Both the position numbers and the translations under genes were made by a program. Below are positions 17,734 to 25,944 of a stretch of 47,620 bases of DNA, in pieces. Source of the DNA: Synergistetes bacterium ADurb.Bin155 (lineage in GTDB: Bacteria > Synergistota > Synergistia > Synergistales > Thermovirgaceae); assembly GCA_002070395.1 (NCBI GenBank), contig MWDE01000017.1, positions 1-47,620 of the forward strand, written 5' to 3'. Below the pieces are notes generated by a model. The model was not told the origin of the DNA. It worked only from the letters and a program-made list of their open reading frames with translations, and did not search any database. The number at the start of each line of letters is the position of its first letter. Position 1 is the stretch's first letter.

Positions 17734-18491
17734 GGTTCGCCGCGAAGATCGCCTATGACGGCTCCCGCTTCTCGGGCTGGCAGAAGCAGCCGAAGGCTAC
17801 GGAAAATACCGTGCAGGAGCACGTCGAAAGGGCCTTGGCCACGCTGAACGGGCGGAGTACGCCCGTCGTGGCCGCCGGCAGGACCGACAAGGGCGTCCAC
17901 GCCCTGGGGCAGGTAATATCCTTCGATATGGCCGCCCCCTGGGAACCCCGAAAGCTCCGGAACGCCCTGGATGCCAACCTCCCGAGATCCATCAGCGTGT
18001 CGCGGGTGGCCCCCGTCCCCGACGATTTCAGCGCCAGGCGGAGCGCCGACTGGAGGGAGTACGTATATTTCGTGTGGAAGGGACAGGGGTGCCCGCCCCA
18101 TATCCTCCCCTTCGTCTGGAGGAACAGCTCTGACTGGGACAGGGGGGCCCTGAGGACGCTTTGCGCCCTTATGAAGGGGGAGCACGATTTCAGCGCTTTC
18201 TGCCGCAAACTCGACCGCCCCGCCGATACCCGGCGGACGATCCTGGCCGCGTCGGTCTCTGGCAAGGGCCCTCTTCTGCGGGTAAGGATCAGGGGTGACA
18301 GCTTCCTGACGAACATGATCAGGATCATCATGGGGTCGATGGACCTCGTCGCCGCCGGTAAACGGGATGTCCCGTGGTTCGAAGGGCTTCTCGAAGGGGG
18401 ACAAAGGGTCGACGCGGGCCCCACGGCCCCGCCAGATGGGCTTTTCCTCACCCTGGTGGGGTACACCCCTTCGCCATGGGATGTTTCTTGA
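17730..18491 (+). CDS. truA: tRNA pseudouridine(38-40) synthase TruA
   Basis: TruA isomerises uridines 38-40 in the anticodon stem-loop of many tRNAs. The 253-aa product starts at ATG 17730 with RFAAKIAYDGSRFSGWQ and has the catalytic Asp in AAGRTDKGVHALGQV (about residue 54), plus SFLTNMIRIIMGSM near the C-terminus. The frame is open upstream, but the chosen start is 4 bp inside ecfT and matches the family N-terminus. It is the last gene of the superoperon; the mreB promoter overlaps its stop codon. Confidence 0.95.
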   Translation: MRFAAKIAYDGSRFSGWQKQPKATENTVQEHVERALATLNGRSTPVVAAGRTDKGVHALGQVISFDMAAPWEPRKLRNALDANLPRSISVSRVAPVPDDFSARRSADWREYVYFVWKGQGCPPHILPFVWRNSSDWDRGALRTLCALMKGEHDFSAFCRKLDRPADTRRTILAASVSGKGPLLRVRIRGDSFLTNMIRIIMGSMDLVAAGKRDVPWFEGLLEGGQRVDAGPTAPPDGLFLTLVGYTPSPWDVS

Positions 18492-18516
18492 GGGCGGCGG
18501 CCTTTTCGGATATAGT
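18488..18516 (+). promoter_or_regulatory. Sigma-70-type promoter for mreB
   Basis: TTGAGG (18488-18493) and TATAGT (18511-18516) are separated by 17 bp, close to consensus for the housekeeping sigma factor. The -35 box overlaps the last codons of truA. The expected start site near 18523 gives a leader of about 65 nt before mreB. Confidence 0.7.
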
Positions 18517-18589
18517 TTAATCGCGGGCACGGAAGCCACGAGGACCCGGGGCGGTCTTTTTCGTCGACCCTTGAAGGAGGTAACCTTGT

Positions 18590-19633
18590 ATGTGGGGTAT
18601 GGATATCGGGATCGACCTGGGGACGGCCAACGTCCTCGTTTTCATGAAAAATAACGGCGTGGTCCTGAGGGAACCCTCCGTGGTGGCTGTGGACCTGAAC
18701 ACCGACAGGATCCTCGCCGTGGGTAACGAAGCCAAAAGCATGCTCGGGCGTACTCCCGGCAACGTTGTGGCCATCAGGCCCCTCAAGGACGGCGTCATCG
18801 CCGACTACACCATGACCGAGGCCATGCTCAGGCACTTCCTGAAGAAGGTCATCAAGGGTTTCGGCAGGCTCATGAGGCGCAGGGCAATGATATGCGTCCC
18901 CTCCGGGGCCACCGACGTGGAACGGAGGGCCGTCCTGGAGGCTGCCGTCGAGATAGGCACGAAGGAGGCCTTCCTGATAGAAGAGCCCATGGCTGCGGCC
19001 ATAGGGGCTAACCTCGATATCTCCGAACCCAGGGGCAACCTCATCGTTGATATCGGCGGCGGGACGACCGACGTGGCGGTCCTGTCCTACGGCGGCATCG
19101 TCGTGGCCGAGTCTCTGAGGCTGGGGGGGGACCGCTTCGACGAGAACATAACCCGTTACATCCGGAAGGAATACAACCTCGCCATAGGAGAGCAGACGGC
19201 GGAGGCGATCAAGATCAATGTGGCCAACTGCGCCCCCTCGCCACGGCAGGAACAGACCATGATGATAAAGGGGCGGGACCTCGTCCACGGGCTACCGAGG
19301 CAGATCGAGATCACCGACCGCATCGTGGCCAAGGCCATCGAGGAGACGGTCGGCATGATAATCGAGGGGATAAGGCAGGTCCTGGAGAGGACCCCCCCCG
19401 AACTGTCGGCCGACATAATTGACCGGGGCATAACCCTCTCCGGCGGAGGAGCCCTCCTGAAGGGGCTCCCTGAGCTTGTCACCAAGAAGACCCAGATACC
19501 CGCATACGTGGCGGACATGCCCCTGGAATGCGTGGCCATCGGGACGGGCAAGGCCCTCGATGATCTTGACAAGTTGCGCTCCAGCGGTTCACTTATCGGG
19601 GCTTCACGGCGCAGGGAGAGAAAGGTATGGTGA
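18590..19633 (+). CDS. mreB: Rod-shape-determining protein MreB (actin-like)
   Basis: MreB is a membrane-associated actin homologue that directs lateral cell-wall synthesis. The 347-aa product has the ATPase-fold motifs GIDLGTANVLVF (phosphate 1), LIVDIGGGTTDVAVLS (phosphate 2) and ITLSGGGALLKGLPEL (adenosine). A strong GAAGGAGGT Shine-Dalgarno sequence precedes ATG 18590. No mreC or mreD follows; instead a small cysteine-cluster gene starts 1 bp later. It could also be called Mbl; the two are not separable here. Confidence 0.94.
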   Translation: MWGMDIGIDLGTANVLVFMKNNGVVLREPSVVAVDLNTDRILAVGNEAKSMLGRTPGNVVAIRPLKDGVIADYTMTEAMLRHFLKKVIKGFGRLMRRRAMICVPSGATDVERRAVLEAAVEIGTKEAFLIEEPMAAAIGANLDISEPRGNLIVDIGGGTTDVAVLSYGGIVVAESLRLGGDRFDENITRYIRKEYNLAIGEQTAEAIKINVANCAPSPRQEQTMMIKGRDLVHGLPRQIEITDRIVAKAIEETVGMIIEGIRQVLERTPPELSADIIDRGITLSGGGALLKGLPELVTKKTQIPAYVADMPLECVAIGTGKALDDLDKLRSSGSLIGASRRRERKVW

Positions 19634-19634
19634 T

Positions 19635-20114
19635 ATGATATCGAGGTCGGGCCCGCTTTTCGGGGTTGAAAAAGGGGGAGCCCTTGAGTTACCATATGAA
19701 CCGTGGTGGCAAGAAGGTTTATTTTTTTCCTGCATCGGTTGCGGCCGTTGCTGTCGCGGTGAACCCGGGTCGGTCTGGCTTTCCCCCGGGGAGTTGGAAG
19801 CGATCGCTGAATACTTCGGCATGGAGAGTGAAGCCTTCCGGAAGGGCTTCGTGGTCGAGCGCCGGGGCAGGATGTCCCTCAGGGAACGCCCGAATTGGGA
19901 TTGCGTCATGTACCAGGGTGAGAGCGCCCGGTGCGGGATATACAGCGTGAGACCCCTTCAATGCAGGCTCTTCCCCTTCTGGCCCAGCATACTCAGGACG
20001 AGACGGGGTTGGGTGGAGCGATCCAGTGAATGCCCGGGCATGGACCGGGGGCGTTTCTGGAGCGCCGATGAGATAGCCGCCCTTTTGGCAAAGTCGCCTT
20101 TCCCGGATCTTTAA
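19635..20114 (+). CDS. YkgJ-type cysteine-cluster protein
   Basis: The 159-aa protein has the spaced cysteine signature of the YkgJ/PF03692 family: CIGCGRCCRG near residue 33, then C-x2-Y-x6-RCGIYSVRPLQCRLFPFWP. These cysteines are thought to hold a metal or Fe-S centre; no reaction is established for most members. The frame is open upstream within mreB, but ATG 19635, one base after the mreB stop, is the natural start. Probably co-transcribed with mreB. Confidence 0.85.
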   Translation: MISRSGPLFGVEKGGALELPYEPWWQEGLFFSCIGCGRCCRGEPGSVWLSPGELEAIAEYFGMESEAFRKGFVVERRGRMSLRERPNWDCVMYQGESARCGIYSVRPLQCRLFPFWPSILRTRRGWVERSSECPGMDRGRFWSADEIAALLAKSPFPDL

Positions 20115-20144
20115 CGGGTGACCCCCGGCCGGTTCGATGACCGG

Positions 20145-20173
20145 TTGCCCCGCTCGAATAATTGTGAAATAAT
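20145..20173 (+). promoter_or_regulatory. Promoter of the lysine aminotransferase gene
   Basis: TTGCCC (20145-20150), a 17-bp spacer and AATAAT (20168-20173) form a good sigma-70-like promoter. An 8-bp imperfect hairpin (CCGGT/ACCGG core at 20129-20144) lies just before the -35 box but has no T-run. The leader to ATG 20259 is about 78 nt and does not resemble the much longer lysine riboswitch. Confidence 0.65.
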
Positions 20174-20258
20174 AAACAAGAAACAGGCCCCTCCGCTCCG
20201 GGTGCCAAGTGGGATACCTGGCGGGCATCCCAAGAAAAATAAAAGGGAGGTAGCTCGA

Positions 20259-21623
20259 ATGGCAAAGGTAGACAGAAGAGTGGAACCTGGACAGGTTTTC
20301 CAAGAGATCAGCAAGTGGCTTTTAAGGGACGGCTTCGATATCGTCGTCGACATGGAGAAGTCGAAGGGCTCCCACATGATCAACAAGGTCAACGGCGAGG
20401 ATTGGCTGGACTTTTACACCTTCTTCGCCTCCGCCCCCTTCGGAATGAACCACCCCAAACTCGACAACCCGGAATTCAAGGAGATCATCTTCAGGGCGGC
20501 CATCAACAAAGTGGCCAGTTCCGACATCTACACCGACCAGATGGCCCAGTTCGTCAAGACCTTCGGGGATGTGGCCGTACCCAAGGGTTTCAACCACGTT
20601 TTCTTCATCGACTACGGGACCCTCGCGGTGGAGAACACCTTCAAGGTCGCCATGGACTGGAAGGTCCAGAAGCTGCTCCAGCAGGGCAAGTGCTGCCGGG
20701 GGGACGCCGTCAAGGGGAGACGGGGGACCAAGGTCATCCACTTCAACGACGCCTTTCACGGCCGCAGCGGCTACACCCTCACCGTGACCAACACCCAGGA
20801 CCCCAACAAGTACAAGCATTTCGCCCAGTTCGACTGGCCCAGGGTGCTGAACCCCAAGATCTACTGGCCCCTCGAGGATAACCTCGGCGTGGTGACCTGG
20901 CTCGAAAGGGTGGCCATCAAGCAGATCAAGGAGGCCATCTGGGACAACCCCGACGACATCTGCGCCATTATCATCGAGACCATTCAGGGAGAGGGCGGGG
21001 ACAACCACTTCCGTACGGAGTTCTTCCAGCAGCTCAGGGAGATCTGCGACGAAGAGGATATCCTCCTCATTTTCGACGAAGTCCAGTGCGGCATGGGGAT
21101 CACCGGAAAGATGTGGGCCTTCGAGCATCACGCCCCGGTGAAGCCCGACATGTTCGCCTTTGGTAAGAAAGCCCAGATATGCGGCCTCGTGGCCGGCCCG
21201 AGGCTGGACGAGGTGGAGAACAACTGCTTCAAGATCTCAAGCCGCATCAACTCCACCTGGGGCGGGACGGTGGTCGACATGGTCAGGGCCACCCGGTACC
21301 TCGAGATCTACGAGGAGGATAACATCCTCGATTATGTCGCGAACACGGCGGGCCCGGCCCTTTTGAACGGACTGAAGAAGTTGCAGGAGGAGTTCCCCCG
21401 GCTGATCTCCAACGCCAGGGGCAAGGGCCTGATGTGCGCCTACGATTTCGAGACCAGCGCTATGCGGGACAAGGCCCTGAAACTCTTCTGGGCCAAGAAG
21501 ATGCTGGTCCTCCCCTGCGGCGATGTCTCCATCCGGTTCCGCCCGGCCCTCAATGTCCCCGTGGCGGACCTCGAGGCCGGCCTCGCGATAGCCAGGGAAG
21601 TCTTCAGGGAGTGCTCCAAATAA
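20259..21623 (+). CDS. lat: L-lysine 6-aminotransferase (PLP-dependent, class III)
   Basis: Predicted to move the epsilon-amino group of L-lysine to 2-oxoglutarate, giving 2-aminoadipate semialdehyde. The 454-aa protein is colinear with the LAT family: conserved substrate loop near DIYTDQMAQF, the PLP-binding DEVQCGMGITGKMWAFEH (Asp273) and the FGKKAQICG motif with the Schiff-base Lys at 303 or 304. The product starts at ATG 20259 after AAAGGGAGGT. It has its own promoter and terminator, so it is monocistronic. A role in lysine catabolism fits an amino-acid-fermenting lifestyle; partner enzymes are not in the window. Other class III aminotransferases are a less likely reading. Confidence 0.88.
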   Translation: MAKVDRRVEPGQVFQEISKWLLRDGFDIVVDMEKSKGSHMINKVNGEDWLDFYTFFASAPFGMNHPKLDNPEFKEIIFRAAINKVASSDIYTDQMAQFVKTFGDVAVPKGFNHVFFIDYGTLAVENTFKVAMDWKVQKLLQQGKCCRGDAVKGRRGTKVIHFNDAFHGRSGYTLTVTNTQDPNKYKHFAQFDWPRVLNPKIYWPLEDNLGVVTWLERVAIKQIKEAIWDNPDDICAIIIETIQGEGGDNHFRTEFFQQLREICDEEDILLIFDEVQCGMGITGKMWAFEHHAPVKPDMFAFGKKAQICGLVAGPRLDEVENNCFKISSRINSTWGGTVVDMVRATRYLEIYEEDNILDYVANTAGPALLNGLKKLQEEFPRLISNARGKGLMCAYDFETSAMRDKALKLFWAKKMLVLPCGDVSIRFRPALNVPVADLEAGLAIAREVFRECSK

Positions 21624-21663
21624 CGGCCCCGTCACGCCGGTGCCGGATTCAACTTGACTTTGA

Positions 21664-21692
21664 GGCCGGAGGGGTGTCCCTCCGGCCTTTTT
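21664..21692 (+). terminator. Intrinsic terminator after lysine aminotransferase
   Basis: A perfect 10-bp stem GGCCGGAGGG/CCCTCCGGCC with a GTGT loop is followed directly by TTTTT (21688-21692). This is a textbook Rho-independent terminator 40 bp after the stop codon. Confidence 0.92.
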
Positions 21693-21746
21693 CGTGAAAA
21701 TAGGGCTCTCATGTGGTAACTTTATCCTGAAAGCGGGGTGGTGGTG

Positions 21747-22937
21747 ATGTTGGATCTCCTTGCAGAGATGAACTGGACCCTGATCCTTATCCTGGTGGCG
21801 GTGAGCGCCATTGTGGCCTACATGGGCGATCTCGTGGGGATGAGGGTGGGCAAAAAGAGGGTCAGCATTTTCGGCCTCAGGCCCAAGTCCACCTCCTCGA
21901 TCATCACCATCTTTTCCGGGGTTCTCATCACGATACTCACCCTCGCCGTCCTGACCACCACTTCCCAGACCGTGAGGACGGCCATCTTCAGCATGAAGTT
22001 TGTCCAGCGCCAGATCACCGACCTTACCTCCCAACTCCAGGGGAGCAGGGGGGAACTCGAGGACCTCGAGACCAGGCTGATGGAGAACCAGGAGGACCTC
22101 ATGAGCAAGCAGCTCCAACTGGCCGCCGTCGAAGGAAGGCTCAACGAGAGCGAGAACCGTCTCAAGGAGATAGGCGAGGAACTCGGTACGACCAGGAAAG
22201 AGCAGGAGAAGGCCCTGGCGAGCCTGGCCTCGCTTCAGCAGGAGAGGGATCGGCTCGACCTCGAGGTGAATGCTCTCAGGGCCGAATCGGAGAGGCTCAG
22301 GGAGGGTCTTGAGTACGTCCGGGAAGGGCGTATCATTATCTTCGCCGGGGAGATGATCGCCCAGACCGTCGTCGTGACACGACCCGGGGAGCCCCGCCCT
22401 TCACCGGAAGAGGTCGAGGAAACACTCATGAAGTCGGCCAGGGCCAACATCGCCATGCGCTCCGGGACGGACCCGGAGCAGGTGGAGATCACCCTGGACC
22501 CTCACTCCGAGGAAATGATAGGGGAGTGCTGCTCAGGAACCCCGGGGAGGATGATCCTCAGGCTCATCGTGTCGGAGAATACCGTCCAGGGGGAACCGGT
22601 GAAGGGTTCCATCACCCTGCACGAGAGCAGGAAGATCTATGACAAGGGATACACCCTGGCCGAGGTGGGAGACATACCGGCCGGCCTTGGGCAGGAGGAG
22701 GCGGAGATGCGCCTCTTCGCCATCCTCAGGGGGGTCAATTCGAAGGCCCAGAGGGATGGTGTGCTCCCCGACCCCCTGAAGGGGACCGTCGGCAACCTCA
22801 GCGCCTCCAAGTTCTTCGAAGCCGTGGACCTGGTGACCCTGAGGGAAAAAACGTCCAGGGTCATTGTCAAGGCGGAGGATGACATTTATACTGAAGGGCC
22901 TGTTCGTGTGGAGATTCTGGTCATCGATGAAGGATGA
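21747..22937 (+). CDS. DUF3084-family membrane coiled-coil protein
   Basis: This 396-aa protein has two N-terminal membrane segments (about residues 9-27 and 48-70) with a conserved cytoplasmic loop GKKRVSIFGLRPKSTS, then a long Leu/Glu/Lys/Arg-rich coiled coil (about 85-190) and a C-terminal soluble domain. This layout is that of DUF3084, of unknown function, found mainly in Synergistota and some Cyanobacteria-like lineages as far as I recall. GTG codons from 21738 are in frame, but ATG 21747 with GGGGTGGTGG upstream is preferred. No convincing promoter was found in the gap after the lat terminator. Confidence 0.8.
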   Translation: MLDLLAEMNWTLILILVAVSAIVAYMGDLVGMRVGKKRVSIFGLRPKSTSSIITIFSGVLITILTLAVLTTTSQTVRTAIFSMKFVQRQITDLTSQLQGSRGELEDLETRLMENQEDLMSKQLQLAAVEGRLNESENRLKEIGEELGTTRKEQEKALASLASLQQERDRLDLEVNALRAESERLREGLEYVREGRIIIFAGEMIAQTVVVTRPGEPRPSPEEVEETLMKSARANIAMRSGTDPEQVEITLDPHSEEMIGECCSGTPGRMILRLIVSENTVQGEPVKGSITLHESRKIYDKGYTLAEVGDIPAGLGQEEAEMRLFAILRGVNSKAQRDGVLPDPLKGTVGNLSASKFFEAVDLVTLREKTSRVIVKAEDDIYTEGPVRVEILVIDEG

Positions 22938-22971
22938 CACGTTTGTTCTGTGGGATGAAGGGGATGGGTAA

Positions 22972-23199
22972 ATGCTTATCGTTGCTTGCCAGGTCTGCGG
23001 GGAAATGAGGATACTGCCCGGTACGCCCGACGCCGACGGCGTGGCGAGGACCGTCTGGACATGCCCCTGTTGCGGGGCGGGCCAGGTCCTCCAGCTGCCG
23101 GTCAGCACCGATGCCAGCGGCGGGGAGCTCCGGCGGATCGTCGCCGGTATGGGCTTTTCACCCGACGCGCCCCTGGAAGAGGAGAAAAACGGACCTTGA
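22972..23199 (+). CDS. Small zinc-ribbon protein of unknown function
   Basis: A 75-aa protein with two Cys pairs, CQVC (residues 6-9) and CPCC (31-34), which suggests a zinc ribbon, followed by a short helical C-terminus rich in acidic residues. I do not recognise a family. The start ATG 22972 follows GGGGATGGG. Its stop overlaps the start of the acetyltransferase gene (TTGA), so the two are probably translated together. Confidence 0.6.
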   Translation: MLIVACQVCGEMRILPGTPDADGVARTVWTCPCCGAGQVLQLPVSTDASGGELRRIVAGMGFSPDAPLEEEKNGP

Positions 23200-23624
23200 A
23201 GGACGTCGAGGAACGTTACCTCTACTACGACAGCAAGATGGCCGTCACGCCCTACGACCTTCAGGAACTTTACCGGTTTACCCGGTGGGGCAGGAGCCGG
23301 TCCATCGAGCAGATAGAGAAGATGCTGCAGGGGACCACCATGTGCTTTTCGGTCAGGTACGCTTCCAAAATGGTGGCCTTCTGCCGTGTCCTGTCGGATC
23401 TAGTTTTCAGGGCTTCCCTCTGGGACATAATGGTCCACCCCGATCACCAGGGAAAGGGGCTGGGGTCGTCATTGCTGGATTACGCCCTCGACCACCCCAA
23501 GTTGAGGGATATCCCCCTGGTCATCACCTATACGAGCGAACTCGCTCCCTTCCTGGCCAGGCTTGGTTTCAGGCATGAGGAAGGTGCGATGATGCTCCTC
23601 CGGAAGCCTATCGAGTATTCCTGA
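23196..23624 (+). CDS. GNAT-family N-acetyltransferase
   Basis: The 142-aa protein carries the acetyl-CoA-binding motif A of the GNAT fold, [17 protein letters not shown] (about residues 77-93), and a C-terminal [16 protein letters not shown] strand. The substrate cannot be told. The start is taken as TTG 23196, which overlaps the stop of the zinc-ribbon gene and has GGAGAAAA upstream; the frame remains open further upstream in the wrong frame of that gene. Length is short but normal for a minimal GNAT domain. Confidence 0.85.
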   Translation: MKDVEERYLYYDSKMAVTPYDLQELYRFTRWGRSRSIEQIEKMLQGTTMCFSVRYASKMVAFCRVLSDLVFRASLWDIMVHPDHQGKGLGSSLLDYALDHPKLRDIPLVITYTSELAPFLARLGFRHEEGAMMLLRKPIEYS

Positions 23625-23643
23625 GCGGTCCCACTGCCATTAA

Positions 23644-23681
23644 GCCGTGCCCCGGCTCCCTTGAGCCAGGCGGGGCACGGC
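23644..23681 (+). other. Long stem-loop in front of metK
   Basis: A perfect 10-bp outer stem GCCGTGCCCC/GGGGCACGGC (23644-23653 with 23672-23681) encloses a second hairpin GGCTC-CCTT-GAGCC. CATTAA occurs just before and just after the structure. No T-run follows, so simple termination is doubtful. It ends 26 bp before the metK start and could affect expression of either neighbour. Confidence 0.6.
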
Positions 23682-23707
23682 CATTAAGAAGGGGAGGTGG
23701 AAAGGAA

Positions 23708-24913
23708 TTGGAGAGAAGGTATCTTGTTTCATCCGAATCGGTCACGGAAGGGCACCCCGACAAAGTGGCCGACCAGATCTCCGACGGGGTTCTGGACGCG
23801 ATACTCGCCGATGACCCCATGGGCCGCGTGGCCTGCGAGATATTGATCACCACGGGGCTCGTGATGGTAGCCGGCGAGATCACCACCAAATGTTATGTCG
23901 ATATTCCGCGCCTGGCGAGGAGTATCGTGAAGGACATAGGTTATACCAGGGCAAAATACGGTTTCGACGGTGACACCTGTGCCGTGGTCACCGCCATCGA
24001 CGAACAGTCCTCCGACATAAGTCGGGGGGTGGATTGTTCCCTGGAGGTCAGGGAGGACGACATGTCCGACGAGGAGATCAACGGCGTGGGTGCCGGCGAC
24101 CAGGGTATGATGATAGGTTTCGCCTGCGACGAGACCGAGGAATTCCTCCCGCTCCCCATCGCCCTGGCCCACCGGCTGGCGAGAAGGCTGAGTGAAGCCC
24201 GCAAGGACAGGACCCTGCCTTACCTGCGGCCCGACGGCAAGACCCAGGTCACCATAGAATACGAGAACGGGAAGGCCCTGAGGGTCGACACGGTGGTCGT
24301 CTCGGCCCAGCATCACCCCGCGGTGGGACCGGAGCAGATCCGGCAGGACATCACCCGGGAGGTGATAGAGCCGGTATTGCCCGGCCACCTGACGGAGACC
24401 CCCCCCAGGATCCTGGTGAACCCCACGGGCCGCTTCGTCATAGGGGGGCCCATGGCCGACACGGGTATGACGGGGCGTAAGATCATCATCGACACCTACG
24501 GCGGCGTGGTTCCCCATGGGGGCGGCGCTTTCTCCGGCAAGGACCCTACCAAGGTGGACCGCTCGGCGGCCTACATGAGCCGCTACGCGGCCAAGAACAT
24601 CGTCGCCGCCGGGCTCGCGCGGGAATGCAAGATCCAGGTCGCCTACGCCATAGGCGTGGCCAGGCCCGTCTCCCTGATGGTCGATACCGGCGGCACGGGT
24701 TTAGTTTCCGACGGGCTCCTCACGGATCTGGTCAAGACTCACTTTGATTTTCGGCCCGCGGCCATCATAAGGGACCTGGACCTTAGAAGACCCCAGTACA
24801 GGCGCCTCGCCGCCTACGGGCACATGGGGAGGATCGACCTCGACCCGATACCCGCCTGGGAACGGATAGACAGGGTCGAAACCCTGAAAAGGGCCGCCGA
24901 AAAGAGCTGCTGA
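23708..24913 (+). CDS. metK: S-adenosylmethionine synthase
   Basis: MetK makes S-adenosylmethionine from ATP and L-methionine in the cytoplasm. The 401-aa product has the ATP/Met-binding [18 protein letters not shown], the [16 protein letters not shown] block, the P-loop-like [19 protein letters not shown], and the C-terminal [12 protein letters not shown] region, all intact. The start is TTG 23708 after AAGGGGAGGTGG. It is somewhat longer than the 384-aa E. coli enzyme, as in many Gram-positive-type enzymes. Confidence 0.97.
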   Translation: MERRYLVSSESVTEGHPDKVADQISDGVLDAILADDPMGRVACEILITTGLVMVAGEITTKCYVDIPRLARSIVKDIGYTRAKYGFDGDTCAVVTAIDEQSSDISRGVDCSLEVREDDMSDEEINGVGAGDQGMMIGFACDETEEFLPLPIALAHRLARRLSEARKDRTLPYLRPDGKTQVTIEYENGKALRVDTVVVSAQHHPAVGPEQIRQDITREVIEPVLPGHLTETPPRILVNPTGRFVIGGPMADTGMTGRKIIIDTYGGVVPHGGGAFSGKDPTKVDRSAAYMSRYAAKNIVAAGLARECKIQVAYAIGVARPVSLMVDTGGTGLVSDGLLTDLVKTHFDFRPAAIIRDLDLRRPQYRRLAAYGHMGRIDLDPIPAWERIDRVETLKRAAEKSC

Positions 24914-24947
24914 AGCCCTCTGCAGCGATGCGCCCCCGGAGAGCGGC

Positions 24948-25625
24948 ATGTTGACGCGCTTTGACTGGGAAAGGGCCGCGGACCTTGTACTCCATTTCCT
25001 GTGGCCCCTGTCGTGCCCGGTGTGCGGAAAGCTGGGCTCCCCCCTGTGCCGTGAGTGCCTTCTGGATCTCGTCGGCGGTGAGCCGGGGAAGATCTCCTGC
25101 TCCGAATGCCTGGGGCCCTATCCCTGTACGGTTCACCCCGGCGCCTTCCCCGTGAGAAGCCTGACCTCCTTCGGGGGACTCTCGAGGGAACTGGTCCACC
25201 GGCTGAAGTACGGTTCCCAGAAGTGCCTGGGCAAGCCCATCGGGGATCTCATGGGTAGGAGGTTCCAAGCCCCGGGGAGGGTCATCCTGGTACCGGTCCC
25301 CCTCCACCGCGGGAGCGGGAGAGCCTTCAACCAGTCCATGGAGATCGCCCGGGGGATATCCCGGGCGTGGGGTTGCACCGCGGCCGAAAAACTGGCCTGG
25401 AAGACCAGGCGGCCCTCCCAGGTGGGGCTCTCGCCGGGACTCCGCAGAAAACTCCCCCAGGACTCGATCACCTGGAAGGGTGCGATCGGCAGGGGGCTGC
25501 CCGTGATCCTGGTCGACGACGTCTGTACCACCGGGGCGACGCTAAGGGTTGCGGCGGGGGCGGTCATGACTGCTGGAAGCAGGGTCGAAGGAGCCGTCGT
25601 CTGGGCTCTCGCCGGGACCTCGTGA
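24948..25625 (+). CDS. ComF-family phosphoribosyltransferase-like protein
   Basis: The 225-aa protein has an N-terminal four-cysteine zinc-finger-like region (CPVCG and CREC at about residues 23-38, then CSEC) and a C-terminal PRTase fold with the PRPP-loop motif VILVDDVCTTGATL. This is the layout of ComFC/GntX proteins, which act in DNA uptake in naturally competent bacteria. No other competence gene is in view, so the role is open. ATG 24948 follows GGAGAG. Confidence 0.9.
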   Translation: MLTRFDWERAADLVLHFLWPLSCPVCGKLGSPLCRECLLDLVGGEPGKISCSECLGPYPCTVHPGAFPVRSLTSFGGLSRELVHRLKYGSQKCLGKPIGDLMGRRFQAPGRVILVPVPLHRGSGRAFNQSMEIARGISRAWGCTAAEKLAWKTRRPSQVGLSPGLRRKLPQDSITWKGAIGRGLPVILVDDVCTTGATLRVAAGAVMTAGSRVEGAVVWALAGTS

Positions 25626-25648
25626 ACAGGAGTCGGCGAGGGGAGAAT

Positions 25649-25870
25649 TCATTGACCGGGGAAGTGATAATCCAGGACTTCTATGGAGTGCTCCATCGCA
25701 AGTCCCCGTATCATGGGGGCATCCTCCGCCTTGATGCGGCAGGCCAAGCCGCAACTGGCGATGATGCCCTTGGGGACCGGTACGATCCTGCAGAAAAAAC
25801 CCATGTTCCGGCACATTTTGTCGAAGAGGACCGCCATCTGGGCGTCCTCGAAGGTGGCGATGCAGTCCAT
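25649..25870 (-). CDS. DUF3343 (putative Se/S-carrier-like) small protein
   Basis: A 73-aa protein with the compact ferredoxin-like pattern of DUF3343: an N-terminal strand with CIATFEDAQMA, then FFCRIVPVPKGIIASCGLACRI. The IASCGLACR segment holds the family's conserved Cys-Gly pair. The family is annotated as putative Se/S carrier-like; no selenium gene lies in the window, so the function is unproven. The ATG is at 25870 (minus) with GGAGG upstream. It converges on the ComF gene with a 23-bp gap and has a divergent promoter shared with skp. Confidence 0.75.
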   Translation of the reverse strand: MDCIATFEDAQMAVLFDKMCRNMGFFCRIVPVPKGIIASCGLACRIKAEDAPMIRGLAMEHSIEVLDYHFPGQ

Positions 25871-25915
25871 CGCGCGGCCTCCGTTCCATCGTAATCGTGC
25901 GATCGCGACTAGGTA

Positions 25916-25944
25916 ATTATAACTGGACGTTCCGGGTTTGTGAG
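25916..25944 (-). promoter_or_regulatory. Minus-strand promoter for the DUF3343 gene
   Basis: Read on the minus strand, CTCACA (25944-25939), a 17-bp spacer and a perfect TATAAT (25921-25916) precede the DUF3343 start by about 45 nt. The element overlaps the plus-strand skp promoter. Confidence 0.6.

Noticed and set aside
17753..19288. A 511-codon open frame on the minus strand opposite truA and mreB
   Set aside because: GC-rich third positions make long antisense frames common here. The plus-strand genes match known families fully and the antisense product shows no domain or ribosome-binding site.
20174..20258. Lysine riboswitch before the lysine aminotransferase gene
   Set aside because: The leader is about 80 nt, far shorter than the five-helix lysine riboswitch, and holds only short hairpins.
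23625..23707. SAM riboswitch upstream of metK
   Set aside because: The gap is only 83 nt and consists mainly of one nested hairpin; no kink-turn or multi-helix junction of a SAM riboswitch can be drawn.
25354..25894. Frames in other phases over the end of comF and the DUF3343 gene
   Set aside because: They conflict with the PRPP-loop of ComF and with the conserved DUF3343 protein, and have no start signals.
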